The notes under the pieces: generated by a model
Database searches by the model: none
What the model was told of the DNA's origin: nothing
Seen by the model: only the letters and a program-made list of their open reading frames with translations
DNA from: Diplosphaera chodatii
Taxonomy: Eukaryota > Chlorophyta > Trebouxiophyceae > Prasiolales > Stichococcaceae
DNA: 64,000 nucleotides
Direction of reading: 5' to 3'
Assembly: GCA_032358165.1 (NCBI GenBank)
Contig: JAALGY010000032.1
Location: forward strand, 744,001 to 808,000
Program-made: the position numbers and the translations under genes
In this document: piece after piece, positions 12,201 through 24,004 of the stretch
Layout of the letters: the number at the start of each line of letters is the position of its first letter
How positions within the stretch are numbered: position 1 is the first letter of the stretch

Positions 12201-13295
12201 CAGCGGCGGCGGCGCCCCAGGGGCCGGCCGCCTGCCCAAGGTCGGCTTGCCTGTGATTTGTGGTTGGGGTGCAGACAGGGGACACAGCCTAGTGCCCGAT
12301 GCTGCCGCCGGCCCTGCTGTGTAGCATGACGAGCCTTTGTGGTGCCATGCACGACTGCCCTGCTACTTCCACCTGGCCTCCCCATACCTGACCCTGCGGT
12401 CTTGTCGATTCGCAGCCCTGGGAGCGTGCGCAACCCACAGAAGACACCCCGCCGGCGTTCGCGCAGCAGGCTGGCGTGGCGCCGTGGCAGCGGGACACCA
12501 CCCCGCCGCAGGTCGGGCGCGCCGTCTCCGTGGCATCCTCAGTTTCCGACATAGGCACCGACGAGGTGCGTGTTGCTTGATCACCAGAGTAGCACTTCTG
12601 TGCAACGGTTGGCCCTGGTTCACATGAGGGCCTCCCAACCTGCTGCGAACTGACATCTACGTCTGCTACCTGTTGCGTCAACTTCACACGTCGACCAACT
12701 TCTGGCTGATGCTTCCACAGGCGCAGCCGTGGCGCCCCCCGGCGGTGCCGCAGCCCAGCATCCCGCTGCCGCGCCGCCGCCCAGCCGCCTCACCCGCCGC
12801 AGCGCCAAGCCCAGATCACGGCAGCGCTGCGCAGGGCGCTGCTGCCGTGGCGGCGGCGGAGCCACTGCCCGGGCTGCCACCCGTTCCACGCGGCCCCAGC
12901 CCTGCTCCGGCCACGCCCGAGCAGACGGTGGAGTCGCCTCCGACGGCGTTGACGCCAGCACGGCACGAGTCGTCGGCCTCGCTGGTGTGGTCTGACACCG
13001 CCTGATGTTTTGGCGGGCACAGCAGCGTTCAGCGCGCCCTTGCAGCCACAGCGAGTTTCGAATGGTGACTGGCTCAGCTGTCCACTGCTCGCAGGATGCA
13101 GCCCCTGTGACGCCGGATGTTGAGAACGCGCGGGCAGAGCGGGATGTCAGGCAGTCCGGGGCATCCAGCGGGTCGATCCCTTCCGATCACTCTGAGCGGC
13201 AGCCGCAAACAGCAACGGCAGAGGCCACCAGCGAAATCACGGCGGCACCCATGGAGGAGGGGGAGGAGAGTGCACAGCATACTGAGGAGGATTAG
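9283..13295 (+). CDS. PEX14: Peroxin 14, peroxisomal docking protein
   Basis: Eleven exons: 9283-9441, 9587-9778, 9934-10119, 10325-10522, 10926-11125, 11336-11436, 11568-11687, 11926-12077, 12416-12565, 12721-12984, 13095-13295, giving 640 residues. The N-terminal PEX5-binding domain is present (LREDQIVNAISFLTNPKV, then KRSFLIKKGLTAGEIDEAF). A Gln/Pro-rich stretch, one membrane segment (VVLGLTAIAAGGYGLQRLVV) and a coiled coil (ERMEQVAALLPALQAVLAEL) follow. The plant-type motif ITPPGIRTDIVDTPPDP continues across an intron into AKPWERAQP, as in Arabidopsis PEX14. The protein docks the PEX5-cargo complex at the peroxisome membrane for matrix protein import. The C-terminus is low-complexity Pro/Ala-rich and ends acidic (EEGEESAQHTEED). 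If the last intron is retained, translation stops at 13003-13005. Confidence 0.93.
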
Positions 13296-14016
13296 GATGT
13301 CGTCCATGTCAGGGATCAGGATAGTATCGAGTGTTTAGGATGTCAGGACTGCTGGTCAGTACTGCTGCTGCGACTGTCGTGACTGTCAGGCTGCTAAACA
13401 AAGTGGTGGTCGTGCCGGCAGACTGCAGGTGTATGAGATGTAGGAACTTAAGATGCTCCACGCCGTGCATGGGCCTCCCTGCATGCATGCTCTGTCGGTG
13501 TGCACCACAGCAGGTGTACATCTGCATGCGCAGGGGAATGGTAACGTCCACAAGCGCACACCAGGATTACAGCAATGACACTGTAGGGAAGGATTGCAAG
13601 ATGTTGCACGAAACAGGAGGACGGCAGGTAACGATTGGTCTGGGATTTTGCATGACACCCGTTTACATTCTACAGCATGAAAGCGAAGCAGACACAAGAC
13701 TTGCCGAGCATTTTAAAGGAACCCAAACATCGTTTTGCATGTGGTGCAGCTGCCAAAATAACCGTCATGCACAGCTTGTGTGGCAGAGACACAGTGTCGC
13801 CACAGCAGAGCCTGTTCACCAAGCCAATGTCTATGACACGTCCTGTCAGCGTTTGCGGCATTGCACCCACAGCCTAGGGCAGAAGATGAGATGCATTTGT
13901 CATGCTTCCACTTTCCCCTGTATTTTCCCTGTGCAAGTCAGTCCCACGGCGCAGAAAACTGCTGCGCAATGGCTGATGTTGCTGCTTGACGGCGGCAGCT
14001 TTCTGCATCCGAGCTG
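13296..14016. other. Convergent intergenic region, PEX14 / SAP
   Basis: These 721 bases lie between two converging 3' ends. They probably hold both 3' untranslated regions. No exon, repeat family or RNA gene was recognised. Confidence 0.4.
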
Positions 14017-15614
14017 TCAGAAGCGGGTGATGCGGTCTGCCTGAACCAGAGGGTTCAGCTTGGCCAGCGTCTCGCGACCGTTGCCCTTGTAGTCGTAGTC
14101 GCAGGCGTGGGCCTCTGCCAGGCGGTGCGGGCCGCAGAAGACAAACCCGCAGCGGCACTTGAAGCCCGTCAGGCCAATCTTCTTGTTGCAGCTGAAGCAA
14201 CGGCTGGTGTTCTTCTGCACGCGGCGGGGCGGCTCGTCGTCAGCCGCCTGCTCCGGCGCAGCAGCCTGCTGCTGGCCGCCGCCGCTGTCTGCTGCAGCAG
14301 CAGCCGCGGCGCTGGGAATCTTCTGCACCCTGGGCAGCTGCAGGGCTGTCACCCCTGGCTGCTGCACCGGCTGCGGGGCTGCCACTGGGCTGACGACAGG
14401 GGCCGCCGCAGCCGAAGCTGGCTGGGGCAGCAGCATCTGCACGGCGGGCGCGAGCTGTTGCGTCGGCTGGGACTGGGGCTGTGCTGGCACAGCTGCAGGC
14501 ACCACCACGGGCGCTGGCAGCTGCATGGCAGCAGGCACAGCGGGCAGGGGTGTGGTCACTGCTGCAGGCGGCCCGCTGGAGGCAATTGCCTTGGCCGCTG
14601 CCTCATTGGCCTGCCGCTCGCGGTTGCACTTCGAGCACAGGTCGTCCAGGTTCGGGTTCCTGCAGTGCGAGACAGGATACATTGCGAGTGACGTGCTGCT
14701 GGACACAAGAGCAGCAGGCGCAGTGCTGCTGTGCTGCCGCAAACAAGCGCTCACATGACAATCACCCAGCGGTACGCAAACCATTCTGTCAGCGGGGAGT
14801 GCAATGACATCGAGTATGCAGAGCAAGTGTTCGCTTCTTTCATGGAATAGGTCGGCCTCTGTCAAATCATAGACTCCACTACACAGGACACTGCAAGACC
14901 TGGGTAGCCCTGCCGACCAGCAAGCAAGCTGCAGCAGGGGCCCAGGCGTGCGTGCCTCGCGTGCAGATCAAAGTCATATGCTGAAACTAGACGTCGACAC
15001 ATGTAGATGATAGCGGGATATGCAACGGCAACCACTGTTGACAAGCAGTTACGCTCTGGTAGTCTGCTGACAACGCGCACAGGGCTGTACTTTGACCGCA
15101 GCCGCAAAGGCAACCGTCGCAGCATAGAACGATGGAGCACAACCGTCAGAGCCTGTGCGGGCCCTGCTGTTGCTGCGCGCAGGTGCAAAAGCGAGGCTGA
15201 CGGGGACAGCACCACAACCCCGAGGTTAGCCAACCTGCCAGTACGTGCCGAGCCACCGGCGCTGAGCCGCGGCTGCTCGACTGCTCTATGGCCGAGTGCA
15301 AGAAGTTGCTGGGCAGCGGGCTGTGCATAGCGCCAGCAAGATCCAGAGAAGGCGTGAGGTGAACCTCTCAGCCTTATAGGTGCCAGCCAGGGGTCCGGCA
15401 GTGCGTCGACGAGCTTCGTTACATGGCCAGCACAGCATGTGTGCCACCCTGTCTACGTTTGCCACATATGGGCGCCGCACGTCAGGCGGGAAAGAGGTAC
15501 TGGAGGAGCAAAACACGGCATCCTGGGCTGCGAACAAGGCACTCACGAGAAAAAGCCGCAGCCGGCTGCGCAGAGCTTGGGCATCGGCGCCTCCTTCTGC
15601 GTGTTAGAGTCCAT
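14017..15614 (-). CDS. A20/AN1 zinc-finger stress-associated protein (SAP)
   Basis: Two exons, 15614-15547 and 14659-14017, separated by an 887-base intron; 236 residues. The intron splits the A20 finger: CAAGCGFFS in exon 1 joins NPNLDDLCSKC in exon 2, restoring C-x3-C-x11-C-x2-C. A roughly 130-residue linker rich in Ala, Pro, Gln and Val follows. The C-terminus is a complete AN1 finger: SRCFSCNKKIGLTGFKCRCG, FVFCGPHRLAEAHACDYDYK. This is the standard plant SAP layout with an unusually long, low-complexity linker (typical SAPs are about 160-200 residues). Family members bind ubiquitin through A20 and modulate abiotic stress responses; the specific role here is not shown by sequence. Confidence 0.92.
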
Positions 15615-16172
15615 GGCGAAGGCTGTTACGCCCAGGCACCTCTGCTGGCGTTGGAGCTTGGGTTTGGTGACCCTCTTCACGCGAACCCTCGGCTGTGAAC
15701 GTCGGCTATGTTCGGCAGGACGCTGCAATAGATCGGCTGCGTGCCAGGTGCAAGTGCACGTCGGCAAGCTGTTACAGGCTCCTGGCAAGCGAGGTGTGAC
15801 GTGAGAGCAAGTCTGAGGGTCGTGGCCAAGCCACATCCGCTACAGGGTGGCGTAATGTCGATGCTTCCACTGACTTCCACCAAGACCCCGCACGAACGCA
15901 GGTATCCATCTCGTTAGTTCGGGTGACCACCCTTCCTTGTGTACGGTAGCCGTAAGAGCGAGTTTGCAAGCTGCTGATTACCGACAACGGCAGATGGCAC
16001 CCTGCTTCATTATACCATGGCTTGAGGCTGAACGTCGTAAATGGCGCGAGGTTGAATGTGATAACTGCCCACCGCTACTTTCAGCACTGGCACTGTCCAT
16101 GTGGCTCGGGGGTTTCATGACAGCATCACAGCGGGTTGTATGCATGCTTGCCCCTTTGCCTGCTGCGACGCC
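15615..16172. other. Tandem intergenic region, SAP upstream / GRX3 downstream
   Basis: These 558 bases hold the likely SAP promoter and the 3' untranslated region of the glutaredoxin gene, both transcribed leftward. No additional coding exon was recognised. Confidence 0.4.
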
Positions 16173-18713
16173 TCACTCGCCCTTGAGCGCCTCTGCCAGC
16201 TCCCCCGTCTCGTCCAGCTCTGAAATGATGTCCGCGCCCCCGAGCAGTTCACCCCTGGCAAAACAGAGGATTCGGATAGGTATCGCATGAGCCAGTGTCA
16301 ACAGTAGCCAACAGGGTCAGCAGTAAGTGCACATCAGACCTTAGATCTTGCTGAGGCTCCTGATAGGCTGGCATGGCTGGAGCACATGGCACTGCAGCAT
16401 CCACTGCCCTTGTCACCTGACATACAGCTGCGGGAAGGTCGGCCAGTTGCTGTACTGCTTCAGGCCCTCTCGAACCTCATCGTCCTGCACGAAGCAGACT
16501 GGCTCATTGGCTGATCATTGATTCGTTCACCAAAGGGAAGGTAAGTTCATCCATACCAGCAGCAGCAGCAGCAGCAGCAACGGCAGCGGCGGCATGCAGA
16601 CGAAACAGCCAGCATCCTGCAAATGCGTAGGCAGCTGCGACAGCATAGAAAGCATGCGCACCGTGAAGACGTCAAAGGTGTCGAACGACACACCAGTCCT
16701 CTGGACTGCGGACACCGCCGTCTTGCTGAAGCGACAGAAAGGCTGCTGCCGAGACCCCTGTCGGCCGCCAACACTCCACTGACTTGCCCATTGCATGTCC
16801 AGGAAGTTGCATGCACGTTGATGATTACTTGACACGACGTACACATACGCTGACCTTGATGAACAGCATCACTGGCGCTGCTGTCGTCAGCTGCTCGAGA
16901 CGCTTCTGCAAACCAGTGCCGCCATTCTGCTGGGGCGCAGCCGCTGCCAAAGCCTGCACACAACGATCCTTTGCTGCCGGTAGATCAGGGTGACATTGTG
17001 TCCTCAGCAATGGATAGGCTTGCATGTCAGTATGCATGAGCTCACCTCCTTCAGCTCGCCGTCTGCAGCCATCTCTAGCACAATATCGCACCCGCCAAGC
17101 AGCTGTGTACACATCATTGCCAGGGTCTATTGATGCCACCATCGTGGTGTGCTTGGTATGTGGTGTTCGTAGTAGCACGCAACTGCAAAGGTAGTTTGTA
17201 GAGGCATCTCACAACGTGTCATGCTCACCTCGCCATTGACATACAACTGCGGGTAGGTCGGCCAGTTAGAATGCGCCTGCACGACGCGGGGCTAGCTTCA
17301 GCAGGGAGGTCTCAGCACTGCGTCTGGGCCGCAAAGCTGCACACCAAGCATAGCATACTGGAAGGCGTCAGGCCATCGCACAGCACCTTGAGGCCCTCGC
17401 GGACGGCGGGGTCCTGCAGGATGTCAAAGTGGCCGAAGTCTGCGCCAGCCGCCCTCAGTGCTTGGACCACCTGGGCGCTGAAGCCACACCGCGGTGCATC
17501 CGGCGACCCCTGTGCATGCGTGCACCAACTCACGCCAGCCCTTCAGGCATACCCGGATCAGCAACATGATCGAGACCAAACAGCTGGAGGAAGCATTGTG
17601 GTGCACAGCTGCACCTCTCCACAGCTGCACCTCTCCATCCACATGGATATGAACCGGAGGTGCGCCCAGCAGCACATGAGCACCTTCATGAACAGCAGGA
17701 TGGGCTCCGACTTGAGCAGTGCCGCTATGCGCTCTGTCAGTGCCGCCTCGCTGCCCGCTCCTCCCGCTGCGACCCCATTCTGCTGCAAAATGGCACCCTG
17801 CACAAGGACCCGCACAGGATATGACGCGCAGCCAGTTGCTCATCAGCAAGCAACGCATCATGTGACTTCAGGCTGTGATGGGCACATGCTCTTTGGGCAC
17901 AGGCTCTTTCAATAGTCGCAGAAGAGCACCTGGGCCTCTGGAGGCGGCTCCCGACTCGGCGGCGGTGTGGGATGCCACTGCCCATTTGGCACAGGCAGCG
18001 CGCCGCCGAACGGCAGGTTGCTGGAGCCACCGACATGTGACGTCACCGCCGACGTCAGGGCAGCCGGATCAGCGCCCTCGACTGCTGCTGTCACTTTGCC
18101 ATCCTGCCACAAAGTCATGCTGTCAGTCAGCATTGAACATGTATAGCATCATGTATAGCAGCTGCAAACGGATGCTTAGACCAGCGCAAAATGTCTGGAT
18201 GAGGAGGATGCATGCTGTATACATACACAGCAACATCCCTGGCACACGCACTTTCAAGATGAGGAAGTGCGGCACGGCCGACACGTCGTAACGCTCTGCC
18301 AGATCCTCAACCTCCTCGGCCTCAACCTGCTCGCGGTGCACATGCAGCAATGTGACATGACACATGGCAACAGTCTATCAGTGAATGCGGCTCCACATGA
18401 GAGCTCACCCGCAGGAACTGCGAGGTACTGGGCGCCCCGGACGCCAGTGCTGAGAGCACCTCGTCCATCTGCTTGCATGGCTCGCACCATGGCGCCCAGA
18501 AGTGAACCACCTGTGCGATGGCACGATAGCATGCATCAGCATGTTTGATCACGGATATGGTACTGAAAGCAATTGAACCGAGTGCGACTGTTGACGAAGG
18601 TTGCATGTCGCCCCGGCTCTATTCGTGCCATATGGCCGGCCGCGCACCGCTGTGTGGGACGCCACTGCAGCATCAAACTCCTGGGGCGTTTTGATGTCTT
18701 TGACCGTCGCCAT
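16173..18713 (-). CDS. Thioredoxin-glutaredoxin multidomain protein (PICOT/GRX3/GRXS17-like)
   Basis: Twelve exons: 18713-18648, 18510-18409, 18326-18252, 18103-17930, 17797-17684, 17509-17387, 17276-17229, 17102-17046, 16953-16855, 16757-16662, 16484-16417, 16254-16173; 367 residues. The thioredoxin-like domain has [15 protein letters not shown] and [15 protein letters not shown]. The first monothiol glutaredoxin domain is complete ([39 protein letters not shown]). The second repeats the fold ([25 protein letters not shown]), but its active site reads CRFS instead of CGFS. Family members bind a [2Fe-2S] cluster with glutathione through CGFS cysteines and act in cytosolic and nuclear iron delivery. 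Plant GRXS17 has three Grx domains; only two are found here, as in animal PICOT. Confidence 0.94.
16558..16579 (+). repeat. AGC trinucleotide microsatellite in a GRX3 intron
   Basis: About seven AGC units lie in the intron between exons ending at 16662 and beginning at 16484 of the leftward glutaredoxin gene. Confidence 0.9.
17605..17636 (+). repeat. 16-bp tandem duplication in a GRX3 intron
   Basis: ACAGCTGCACCTCTCC occurs twice directly adjacent, inside an intron of the glutaredoxin gene. Confidence 0.9.
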
Positions 18714-19492
18714 CGTAGGTCAAGACACGCTCAGTAACTGCTTGCAGCAGGCGCGCCCTGACTAACTGTTCACTGGACTACTGACATGTTGCACGGGTGC
18801 TGTAATAAAGTTGCAATTCAAATGTTACTGATGGTGCACAGGTGCGACACAGGAGTCAGGTGCATGCAACACTGTCAACAGGGTGTGAGGCACCCGACTG
18901 GCCCGGCGCTCATGCTGTTTGCACTCTCTGCAAGTCTCACAAAACCAGCAGACACCCCGTAGTGAGTGAGCATGTCCACCCCGAGTCTCGGAGCAGTCAA
19001 ATCGTGGTTGGGGACCTCAGGCATCCATCACTCTTCACATCAGTGCGTATTTTAGACACTTCACGAGCTGGGAGAAGCAGTAAAACGCCTGAGGGTGGTC
19101 AAAGACTGTGAGGCTCCACAACATCTCTCTTCCCAAGCAAAACGTTGAAGCAGTGTTGTTGACAGCTTGCAAGACCCCGTCGACACTGTGGCTGACTCAG
19201 GGGCTATCACGGTCGATCGCTTTGACCCCCTGCGGTTATAGACAAGAGGGAAGTCTGTGCCGAGACCTCTACAGAGGATACACAGGCAATTTGAGTCTTA
19301 ACAGCAGCCGCTGCAGTTCGTTTTGTCCAGAAGCACGCCGCACGGGGCATGTGATAGAGCAGTTGCCTGTGGCTGATGGCCAGGTAGGTGAGCACGGGAA
19401 CCTGCGCAGCCATCGAGAGTAGCCAGGCTCGACCGTCATCATCTCAGCAGCTTCGCCGTGCGTGTCTCGGAGGTCAGGGACTCGCAGCCAAG
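18714..19492. promoter_or_regulatory. Divergent intergenic region, GRX3 / BRO1 protein
   Basis: These 779 bases separate two divergent start codons and should contain both promoters. No coding exon or RNA gene was recognised. Confidence 0.4.
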
Positions 19493-22023
19493 ATGGCTAT
19501 GCTGGCAATGCCACGCAAGCGCACCGGACGCCTGGACATCGGCGGCGCGCTGGCTGCCTGGCTGCGCGGCAACACTGGGCCGCACGTCCATCAGTCGCCC
19601 GGCGCTGCTGCCGCGGCGGCGGAGGCGACTCGCCTGCGCGATCTCATTGCAGAGCCGCTGGGGACACTGGATGAGATGCAGGACAAGTCCCTCAGGTGAG
19701 GGCCACAGTTCTCTGCTGTATTGCTTGTGTGGGGCAGCTCGACTGTTATATTGCTCTGGCACAGATGGTTCACAGCCAAAGGCTGCATGCTGGCCAGGAC
19801 AACCGCAGGTCTGAGAACTGTACAACACCACCATACAGGTACTACCATGTGCTGACAGCAATGGAGACGGCGTTGCCGGTGGGGCAGGACCGGCGTGGCG
19901 TGCCCGTCAGCTTTGTCTGGAATGACGCGTATTCAGGTACCACTTCTGCAAGAGCACGACGTTCATCCTGAAGAAAGGGATTTGAGCAGACCGTGAATGG
20001 CTTCATGGTGTATCATGTGCCACCTGCCACCCACAACTGGGAAAAATTATTGCTAAAAGCCTATTGAATGCACGCACGCAGACCAGCGAGTGGAGCGGAC
20101 AGCAGTGGCCTTCGAAAAGGCGGCCGTACTGTTCAATTTGGCGGCTTCGCTGTCAGCTGACGCTGCTGCTGCAGACCTGGGCACTGACGCCGGCTGCAAG
20201 CAGGCAGCACGCCGCTATCAGGTGCCATGATTGGTTCATGTGGTGTGCTTGCAACTACTTCAGCGTCGCTGGGACCTGGGACAGCTGCTCACAAAAGGCA
20301 GCCGCGCATCTGCATTCACGGCGAGGCTGCTCACTACCACATCACGAACGGTGGTCGATATGACCGCAGGAGGCGGCGGGAGTGTTCGACTACCTCCATG
20401 TCAATGTACCGCTGCGGCTGGACTTTGTCGGCCTGCTGGACTTGGCGCCAGATGCCACCTCTGCTGCTGCTGCAGTTTGCCTGGCCCAGGTACCTCCGCT
20501 GTGAGGACTGTGTTGTAGGCACACGGCATCTGAGGCGCACCCAAAAGGCACCTGTGCTCTTGCTGCATTGCATTCTGCAACACACATTGTTCTGCATCAA
20601 AGCCTTTGCACTGTCAGCACTGGCGGTGTCGCATTGTCAAAGATGCCTGCACAGCGCCTGTTCCTGCGCACAATGTGTGCATCTGTCCTCCTACACGCAG
20701 GCGCAGGAGGCTGTGTACATGAAGGCAGCCGCCGATGGCAAGTCCCCGGCCCTCCTGGCCAGGTGAGTGTCATCCCTGGTATGGCTAAGCTCTCTGCAAC
20801 CCACCTTCCGCGAGAGGTCTGTCCGCTCGCGACACTCAAGGATTTGTAACGGTGATTGTATAGCATGTTGTGTTGCAGGATTGCGCAGCAGGGCGAGACA
20901 CTGTATGGAGATGCCCGACGACGTTTGGAGCCAGACAGCACCCCGCTCGCGCGTGCCATGGGGCGCCCCATGGCAGTATGCAGCTTTTCCTACGCTGTGC
21001 TCACCACTGATGTGCAACTCGGCAGCGTTGTGGGAGCGTGCAAGCCAGTACTGCGTTGTGCTGTGGTCTGCCTCCGAGTGCATGCAAACAGTGCTGGCTG
21101 CCTTGCATGACCAGGCGGCTGTGCTGTGCTGCAGGCACATCTGGCGGCGAAGGCAGCACTGCTGGGAGGCCTGGCCTGGCAGCACCAAGCGCAGGCAGCC
21201 ATAGCTGATGACCAGTGTGGCGCAGCGGTTGCCTGCCTGCAGGTTGGCGTTGTCTTCTGCACCCTTTGCAGACGTGGATGCATTGCATGTCAACATTATG
21301 GCGGTGCTCCAGCCTGAATGATGCTGCTGTTGCACTTACTGCCAAAATGCTCTGCGCTATGCACTGGGTATTCCTGCACGCAAGTGCGTGGTATACAGTA
21401 GCACGAGTGCAGATTTAAGCAATGTGCGCTGCAGGCGGCCGCTGCGCAGCTGGCCGAGGGCAAGAAGGCGGCCGGAAGCGTGCGCGGGGTGGCGGCGGCA
21501 CTTGCGCAGCGCATTGCAGACGTGTCTGCAGCCGTGGCTGCGGCACTAAAGGCGGCACAGCGGGACAACGACAGCGTCTACCTGCAGCGTGTGCCGAAGG
21601 CCGACCAGATCGCCAGGTCTGCTGCTGCGGTAACCCATACTGCCTTATTGGCAATGTCAATGTCATGTCTGCAGCAGCCACTGTGGCGTGTTGGAGCTCG
21701 CATCTATGGTGTGATGCGAAGCATGAAGGCTTGAGGTATGCTGATGTGCTGTAGGGGCGAGCCAGTGTCGCTTGTGAAGCCAGTGCCACCGATTGAGGGG
21801 CTGGAGGCGGTTGACGATGCCTTCTTCGCCTTCCTGCGCACTCCTGCTCCAGGTTGCACACATTACGTTTTGTCAACTCGTCTGAGTGACATGCAGTGAA
21901 GGACACAAACACTGGCTAGATCTTAAGATTTCCGTTTTGATTGATATATGTCCGTGTCATGCTGCAGAACCGCCACCACGGCAAGGGGGCCTGCTCAGTG
22001 CGATTGGCCGCATACTGAGTTGA
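19493..22023 (+). CDS. BRO1-domain protein (ALIX/BROX-like)
   Basis: Ten exons: 19493-19695, 19839-19936, 20082-20221, 20370-20489, 20701-20762, 20879-20975, 21135-21242, 21435-21616, 21755-21852, 21968-22023; 387 residues. The BRO1 fold is recognised from RYYHVLTAME, VSFVWNDAYS, ERTAVAFEKAAVLFNLAAS, EAAGVFDYLHVNV and LAQAQEAVYMKAAADGKSPA followed by ARIAQQAETLYGDA. BRO1 domains bind ESCRT-III (Snf7/CHMP4) on endosomal membranes. The protein ends soon after the domain (LLSAIGRILS), with no V-domain or long Pro-rich tail, so it resembles the short BROX and plant BRO1-only proteins rather than full ALIX. The start is the ATG giving MAMLAMPRKRTGRLDIG. Confidence 0.88.
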
Positions 22024-22488
22024 GCGTTCAGCACCACTGGCTAAGCGCTCGGCGCTGAGACGCTCCAGGTGTACTTGTGTTTAACGGCACAGACGTCTGG
22101 ACTCTAAAGTCGGATAATGCACACGCCCTATGGATGTCGGGTCAGCAACAGCTCAGGGTCCTGGGAAGATTGGAGACAGCAAAGCATGCATGGCGGCGTA
22201 CTCGTACACCACATGGACGGCTTGTAAAGATCACCAATCAAACATAGCACACAGGAACAGGGTGCATATTTGGTCGGCATTGCCTCTGTGGATGCAGCGG
22301 CTTACACAGGGACGCATGCAGCCAAAACCATCGGCAACGCAGGCGCGTGTGCAGGCAGGCCTCAGTGCAGTTCAGCAGACCACACCTCTCTGCAATGGCC
22401 AAGCAACATGGCGCCCACACAGGAGTGAAGTCGCTGATGCCCCCAAGCGTTCAGGGACCTACGGCCACGTAGTGGCAGGCTGAAGAGC
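22024..22488. other. Convergent intergenic region, BRO1 protein / RPL26
   Basis: These 465 bases lie between two converging 3' ends and probably hold both 3' untranslated regions. Nothing else was recognised. Confidence 0.4.
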
Positions 22489-24004
22489 TTAGTCGACATC
22501 CTGCATGGCCTTGACCTCGCTCTCTGTGAACTTGCCCTTGCCCTTGTCCTTGCCACCCTGTTGTGAAACACAGTCAAGAAAGGGGTTGACGACTCCGTGC
22601 ATCAGCTTTCCGCACGGGCTCCCTGCCTGATAGTGCCATTTGCAGTTGACAAGGAGAGTGATCATTTAGCGGGCGGTTAAGATTTAATCTCAAGTCCGCC
22701 ATGACGCACCGCCTTGCGATCCAGCAGGGCCTTCCGGTCCTTGTCCAGCTTCAGCTTGGTGATGACCACCTTGGAGGGGTCCAGGCCCACGTTCACCGTG
22801 GCGCCGTTCACCTGTGTGCACAGGGCGCAGCAGGGTTTGACAAAGCCATGGAAACATGATGGCACAGACTGGTGTGCAGCCATTAGGCAATTGTGCATGT
22901 CTGGTAGGTTGCAGCAGCAACGCACAATTGAACCGGACACGTCCTTAGGAGAGCAATCTGATTGAGGCTGCATGACAGCACCTTCTCGCGGGTGATGCGC
23001 TCAATGTGGATCACCCACTTCCTACGGTATACTGCCACCACCTTGCCTTCCCGGCCCTGTCAAAATCACACATTGCTGATCAGGCTTTGCGATGTGAGCA
23101 AACATTTCGTGCTGCCATGTGTCCAGCTGCCTTGGAGGATAGAGCACATGGTTAGAGGCGGCGCCTGCACGGCTGACGCGCAATGCCCACCTTGTATGTG
23201 CCGCGCACCACCTGCACCTCGTCCTCCTTGCGGATCGGGACGTGCTTCACCTGCAAGACGCACAACAATTTGAGGCCCGCCGCTCTTGTCCCATGCTGTG
23301 GGGCACTCATGCGTCATGGTGTTCCTGTTCGACGGTGCCCAGCAAGTGGCGATTTGGCCCAGCAAGTGGCCGTGCATTGCGGTGGTGAGTGCCGTGCTCT
23401 CACCGAGTACTTTGTGCGCTGGTCCCGCGACAAGGGCGCGGACATGAGCTTCCGGCGCTCGCTGCTGGGGGCTGTGAAGTGAGCCTGCGGCGGGGCACCA
23501 CATTTTGTCACCAGGTGCTATGAGTGACAGCATACGTAGGCCGCTAATCGCTACAGATGTTCAGCGTGCTGATCAAAGGCATCGGACTGCTTCAGAGCTG
23601 GGTTTGATTGTTGAGAGCCTAGCGCTGTTTTTTACGCCTGGTAGCATGGTGCCACTTGCTGGTGCTGTGGTGTTGCTGGCTCCATGTGTGGCCGTCACAC
23701 CGCTGGCAAATGTAGACAGACAAGCATAAGCTGCCCTGGCCCAGTGCCTCGCTGCTGAGCTGCAGCGCCCTATGCAATGCTGCTCTGCCTATGCCACCTT
23801 GTGCAGCAGACCCATGCTGCAGGTCTGTGTGCTGCCGCTGCCCTCATCCGCTGAGCATGTAGCTCTTGCCAGCTGCGGTCGTTAAGCAGTCAGTCCAGCC
23901 AGGAGTTGTAAAGCCAGGAGCACCCATGCAGTTGCAACCCATCCCAGGCGGCCCACCTTCCGGCTCTTGCGCCGGGACGAGCTGACGCCCTCGCTGTACT
24001 TCAT
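22489..24004 (-). CDS. RPL26: 60S ribosomal protein L26 (uL24)
   Basis: Six exons: 24004-23957, 23484-23404, 23250-23191, 23056-22982, 22811-22710, 22557-22489; 144 residues, the usual eukaryotic L26 length. The protein opens [16 protein letters not shown] and continues [52 protein letters not shown] and [19 protein letters not shown]. The last exon gives [19 protein letters not shown]. If the final intron is not removed, the frame ends early at 22677-22679. L26 sits near the peptide exit tunnel of the large subunit. Its start codon is only 219 bases from that of the divergent RPS11. Confidence 0.96.

Noticed and set aside
19215..19230. TTTGACCCCC resembling the end of the 622-bp element
   Set aside because: Only ten bases match and no further element sequence or TTAA border is present.
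22677..22811. Alternative RPL26 ending HGGLEIKS
   Set aside because: Splicing at 22710 to 22557 gives the family-typical basic tail and length, so the read-through ending is probably intronic.
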